A DNA stretch of 15,245 bases from DATARH01 sp035309005 (GTDB taxonomy: Bacteria; Pseudomonadota; Alphaproteobacteria; ATCC43930; CGMCC-115725). The stretch covers positions 1-15,245 of the forward strand of contig DATGFP010000027.1 of the NCBI GenBank assembly GCA_035309005.1, in the 5' to 3' direction. The notes beneath the pieces were generated by a model that searched no databases, was not told where the DNA came from, and worked only from the letters and a program-made list of their open reading frames with translations. Of this stretch, positions 12,824 through 15,245 are shown one piece after another; positions within the stretch are counted from its first letter, which is position 1, and each line of letters begins with the position of its first letter. Made by a program: the position numbers and the translations under genes.

Positions 12824-14506
12824 TCAGGGGCGCGGCATGGCCCTGGTGGCGGCGCTGGCGACCGCCTTCAGGGACGCGGTGACGATGTCGCTGTCCATGC
12901 CGACGCCGAACAGCGTGTCCTCGCCGCCCTTGGCGCCGCCGCTCTTGATCTGCACATAGGCGGCGGCCTGCGCGTCGGCGCCGGCGCCGACCGCGTTCTC
13001 GTGGTAGTCGAGAACGGTCAAGGCGACGCCGCAACCCTTCCCCAGCGCATCCACAAAGGCGGCGATCGGCCCGTTGCCGACGCCCTCGATCTCGCGCTCG
13101 CCGCCCTCGGTCGCGATCGTCGCGACGATGCGGCGTTCGCCGGGGCGCGGCTCGGGCAACAGGCTGTAATCGACGAGGCGGATGCCGCGGCGGCCGAGAT
13201 AAGTGTCCTGGAACAGGGACCAGATGTCGGCGCTGGTCATCTCCTTGCCGGTGCGGTCGGTGACCTCCTGCACGATCCGGGAAAACTCGATCTGCAGGCC
13301 GCGCGGCAAATCGAGCCCGTGATCCTCCTTCAGCAGATAGGCGACGCCGCCCTTGCCGGACTGCGAATTGACCCGGATCACCGCTTCATAGGTGCGCCCG
13401 AGATCCTTGGGGTCGATCGGCAGGTAGGGCACCTCGAACAAAGCGTCGTTGCGCTTCTCCAGCGCCTCGAAGCCCTTCTTGATCGCATCCTGGTGCGAGC
13501 CGGAGAAGGCCGTATAGACCAGTTCGCCGGCATAGGGGTGGCGCGGGTGCACCGGCAGCTGGTTGCAGTATTCGACGGTGCGGACGATCTCGTCGATGTC
13601 GTGGATCTCGAGGCCCGGGTCGATCCCCTGGCTGAAGAGGTTCAAGGCCAGCGTCATCACATCGACATTGCCGGTGCGCTCGCCGTTGCCGAAGAGCGTG
13701 CCCTCGACCCGGTCGGCGCCGGCCATCACCGCCAGTTCGGCGGCGGCGACCCCGGTGCCGCGGTCGTTGTGCGGATGGAGGCTGAGGACGATCGAGTCGC
13801 GGTCGCGAATGTTGCGGCCGAACCATTCGATCTGGTCGGCGTAGACGTTGGGGGTCGCCATTTCGACCGTCGCCGGCAGATTGAGGATGATTTTTTTCCG
13901 CGGCGTCGGCTGCCAGACATCCATCACGGCTTCGCAGATCTCGACCGCGTAGGGCAGTTCGGTGCCGGTGAAGCTCTCGGGCGAATACTGATAGATCACC
14001 TCGGTTTCCGGCATCTGCGCGGCGAGGTCGCGGATCTGCCGCGCGCCGGTCACCGCGATGTCGGTGATGCCGGCTTCGTCGAGGCCGAAGACGACGCGGC
14101 GCTGCAGGGTCGAGGTCGAATTATAGAGGTGCATGATCGCGCGCCTGGCGCCGCGGATCGAATCGAAGCTGCGCGCGATCAGCTCGGGGCGGGCCTGGGT
14201 CAACACCTGGATCGTCACGTCGTCGGGGATCAGATCCTCCTCGACCAGTTCGCGCACGAAGGCGAAATCGGTCTCCGAGGCGGCCGGGAAGCCGATCTCG
14301 ATCTCCTTGAAGCCGAGCTTGACCAGCATCTCGAACATGCGCCGCTTGCGCTCCGGGCCCATCGGCTCGACGAGGGCCTGGTTGCCATCGCGCAGATCGA
14401 CCGAGCACCAGACCGGCGGCTTGGTGATGGTTCGCGACGGCCATTGCCGGTCGGGCAGGTTTATCGGCGCGAAGGCACGGTATTTGTGGATCGGCATCGT
14501 GGACAT
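12824..14506 (-). CDS. leuA: 2-isopropylmalate synthase
   Basis: The product is 560 aa, the long LeuA type found in actinobacteria and many alphaproteobacteria. It condenses acetyl-CoA with 2-oxoisovalerate, the first committed step of leucine synthesis. Catalytic-barrel landmarks are WCSVDLRDGNQAL (33-45; R39 and metal ligand D40), LSLHPHNDRGTG (241-252; H244 and H246 as metal ligands) and LFGNGERTGN (271-280). The C-terminal part (about 430-560), with RIVATIATEGGEREIEGVGNGPIAAFVDAL, is the regulatory domain that normally senses leucine. ATG 14506 has GGAG 7 nt upstream, inside the palindrome CGGAGCTCCG; ATG 14497 is an alternative start. It has its own promoter and a long structured leader. 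Confidence 0.97.
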   Translation of the reverse strand: MSTMPIHKYRAFAPINLPDRQWPSRTITKPPVWCSVDLRDGNQALVEPMGPERKRRMFEMLVKLGFKEIEIGFPAASETDFAFVRELVEEDLIPDDVTIQVLTQARPELIARSFDSIRGARRAIMHLYNSTSTLQRRVVFGLDEAGITDIAVTGARQIRDLAAQMPETEVIYQYSPESFTGTELPYAVEICEAVMDVWQPTPRKKIILNLPATVEMATPNVYADQIEWFGRNIRDRDSIVLSLHPHNDRGTGVAAAELAVMAGADRVEGTLFGNGERTGNVDVMTLALNLFSQGIDPGLEIHDIDEIVRTVEYCNQLPVHPRHPYAGELVYTAFSGSHQDAIKKGFEALEKRNDALFEVPYLPIDPKDLGRTYEAVIRVNSQSGKGGVAYLLKEDHGLDLPRGLQIEFSRIVQEVTDRTGKEMTSADIWSLFQDTYLGRRGIRLVDYSLLPEPRPGERRIVATIATEGGEREIEGVGNGPIAAFVDALGKGCGVALTVLDYHENAVGAGADAQAAAYVQIKSGGAKGGEDTLFGVGMDSDIVTASLKAVASAATRAMPRP

Positions 14507-14589
14507 AGCGGAGCTCCGGATAGGGACCGCCGGCGGAATTTGAGTGCGGCGGTCGCAGCGATGGTCGATTGGCGGCGGGGCCGGCGGGC

Positions 14590-14673
14590 CTAATTCCCCC
14601 GGCCGGTGCTAAGTCGCCGCGCGCGACCCGAACGCCACGTGACGCAGCAGCAAAGCCGAACCATCGAAGCCAT
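14590..14673 (-). CDS. Short upstream ORF with Cys-Cys-Cys, possible leader peptide
   Basis: The ORF encodes 27 aa beginning MASMVRLCCCVTWRSGRARR, with an alternative start at the second Met (14664). It ends 83 nt before the leuA ATG. The three adjacent TGC codons followed by a Trp codon are a rare combination in a peptide this short and would be a natural stalling site if charged tRNA-Cys were limiting. Only a weak GGTGA precedes the ATG. Leucine codons are not enriched, so it does not look like a classical leuA leader peptide. Translation is unproven. Confidence 0.4.
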   Translation of the reverse strand: MASMVRLCCCVTWRSGRARRLSTGRGN

Positions 14674-14735
14674 GAAAATCACCAAACGCGGGAAAATGGT
14701 TCCCAGAGGGAACGAGCGAGCTTCCGGCGGCGCCC

Positions 14736-14783
14736 CTAGGACGCCGGGATCATAAGTCGCAGCTCGTCACGCGCTTCGGTCAT
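14736..14783 (-). CDS. Very short ORF at the 5' end of the leuA leader
   Basis: The sequence MTEARDELRLMIPAS is encoded by 15 codons plus TAG. Its ATG lies about 3 nt from the predicted transcription start, so it would be read from an almost leaderless mRNA. Its stop codon forms the loop of a GC-rich hairpin (14728-14746), so translation to the end would melt that structure. It could be a leader peptide or a chance ORF. Confidence 0.3.
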   Translation of the reverse strand: MTEARDELRLMIPAS

Positions 14784-14792
14784 GCTGCACTG

Positions 14793-14821
14793 CATATAAC
14801 AGGGGGAGGCTGGGAAGTCAA
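14793..14821 (-). promoter_or_regulatory. Sigma70-type promoter for leuA
   Basis: On the minus strand TTGACT (14821-14816) is followed after exactly 17 nt by TATATG (14798-14793). This is the best-matched promoter in the window. It overlaps the last codons of the small membrane-protein gene and points at leuA, with a predicted start at about 14786. Confidence 0.6.
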
Positions 14822-15054
14822 TGCGAGGCTGGCTTTGCTGCTTTTCCCGGGTCCTTGAAGCACGCCGGTTCGCTGTTCGCCTGCCACGCGCAACGCCAAT
14901 TCGGTCCAAATCCGAAATTCCATAGCTGCACCATGCGACCTGTGGTCGCCAGCACTCCGAGACCGACAAGGAATGCGATGCCGAAAAGAATAGCGAGCAG
15001 ATCGCCGCGCCGCGGATAGATCAGCCTATTGCGCCAGCGCATCATCCTTACCAT
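14818..15054 (-). CDS. Small single-pass membrane protein
   Basis: The product is 78 aa from ATG 15054. Basic residues (RWRNRLIYPRRG) precede one hydrophobic segment LLAILFGIAFLVGLGVLATT (19-38). A short extracytoplasmic tail follows, WNFGFGPNWRCAWQANSEPA then CF, with two Cys (54 and 65) that could pair. Small alphaproteobacterial proteins with a membrane helix followed by NFGFGPxWxC and a later Cys are familiar to me but have no assigned function. The start is uncertain: ATGs at 15054, 15045 and 15042 are all in frame. AAGG lies just before 15042, and any earlier start would fall inside the hairpin repeat. It lies upstream of the leuA promoter on the same strand. Confidence 0.68.
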   Translation of the reverse strand: MVRMMRWRNRLIYPRRGDLLAILFGIAFLVGLGVLATTGRMVQLWNFGFGPNWRCAWQANSEPACFKDPGKAAKPASH

Positions 15055-15123
15055 CCCGGCGAAGGCCGGGCCCATGGTTCAGACGCGGGCGCGTCGGCTA
15101 AATGGGTCCCGGCCTGCGCGGGA
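15052..15123. repeat. Intergenic hairpin repeat, same family as 11153-11231
   Basis: CATCCCGGCGAAGGCCGGGC at the left pairs imperfectly with TGGGTCCCGGCCTGCGCGGG at the right. It shares GGCCGGG-CCCATGGTTC with the element at 11153-11231. The left edge abuts or overlaps the start of the small membrane-protein gene and probably contributed spurious N-terminal coding sequence upstream of it. Confidence 0.8.
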
Positions 15124-15181
15124 CCTTTGCATAAGTGACGGGTCATGATTCACTTGGCCAGGGGCATGGTTGGGGGTGGTG

Positions 15182-15245
15182 ATGCGGCGCGAGAGCAAGC
15201 CGGCGAGTTTTGCCGAAGCATTGGTGGTGGGCGGCGGCAACCGGC
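15182..15245 (+). CDS. 5' end of an unidentified gene, cut by the window edge
   Basis: ATG 15182 follows a G-rich stretch (GGGGGTGG) and opens a frame of 21 codons, MRRESKPASFAEALVVGGGN then R, that runs off the right edge. The pattern S-F-A-E-A-L-V-V-G-G-G-N-R recalls the N-termini of some IS5-type transposases, but 21 residues cannot settle this. An upstream inverted pair AAGTGA / TCACTT (about 15133-15155) could be part of an element end or a regulatory site. Confidence 0.4.
   Translation, partial: MRRESKPASFAEALVVGGGNR

Larger units (their letters stand above)
14507..14786 (-). promoter_or_regulatory. leuA 5' leader, candidate attenuator or riboregulator
   Basis: From the predicted transcription start near 14786, about 280 nt precede leuA. 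In order they hold: a 15-codon ORF whose stop codon is the loop of an 8-bp hairpin (14728-14746); a 6-bp hairpin GTTCCC/GGGAAC (14699-14713) followed by CATTTT; a 27-codon ORF with three consecutive Cys codons; an 8-bp stem GACCGCCG/CGGCGGTC with a 14-nt loop (14525-14554); and a Shine-Dalgarno sequence within the palindrome CGGAGCTCCG. This arrangement suits translation-coupled control of leuA. Hairpins are easy to find in GC-rich DNA, so mechanism and effector are inference. Confidence 0.5.

Noticed and set aside
12797..14593. 598-codon open frame on the plus strand
   Set aside because: It is exactly antisense to leuA, whose protein is unmistakable. Its translation is rich in Asp, Arg, His and Ala as expected for the complement of GC-rich coding DNA.

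Overview
The window is about 15 kb of very GC-rich, densely coded bacterial chromosome. Codon use, the gene families (DnaK, GreB, a long-form LeuA, CaiB/BaiF CoA transferase) and two kinds of intergenic hairpin repeat (one with CATTGCGAGGAGCG / CGCAATGAC arms, one with GTCATCCC...GGCCGGGACCCA arms) point to an alphaproteobacterium, probably Rhodospirillales-like. I see no CRISPR, tRNA, rRNA, prophage or complete insertion sequence.

Layout. 1-263 (-) is the 5' end of dnaK. 441-1355 (+) is a DUF1848 protein with a C-terminal radical-SAM-like cysteine cluster, convergent with a secreted Gly/Tyr/His repeat protein (1367-1780, -). 1943-3172 (+) is a group A FAD monooxygenase whose ribosome-binding site and start codon are duplicated in tandem. 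3189-4918 (-) is a translationally coupled pair, sulfotransferase then GT61-type glycosyltransferase, probably for surface glycan decoration. Divergent from it lies a protein with a probable beta-sandwich domain (5167-5730, +). 5785-7747 (+) holds a luciferase-like flavin monooxygenase and an alpha/beta hydrolase. After a hairpin repeat come a CaiB/BaiF CoA transferase with a TTG start and, overlapping its stop codon, greB (7878-9667, +). A small secreted protein with an 11-His run (9874-10167, +) follows.

The right part is mostly minus strand. In transcription order it holds: a small membrane protein (15054-14818); a 5' leader of about 280 nt with its own promoter, two short ORFs (one with three consecutive Cys codons) and several hairpins; leuA (14506-12824); a frameshifted VOC-family gene (12701-12304); a gamma-resorcylate-decarboxylase-like amidohydrolase (12184-11240); and a protein of unknown function (11053-10322) ending in a 13-bp hairpin. 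At the extreme right edge a plus-strand reading frame begins and is cut off.

How the genes work together. Several products suit catabolism of aromatic or acyl-CoA compounds (FAD monooxygenase, LLM monooxygenase, hydrolase, CoA transferase, VOC protein, decarboxylase-like amidohydrolase), but they lie in separate transcription units and no single pathway can be read off. The most interesting non-coding signal is the leuA leader. The other points worth checking are the VOC frameshift, the duplicated start of the FAD gene, the sulfotransferase/GT61 cassette and the two low-complexity exported proteins. I found no clear undescribed multi-gene system.
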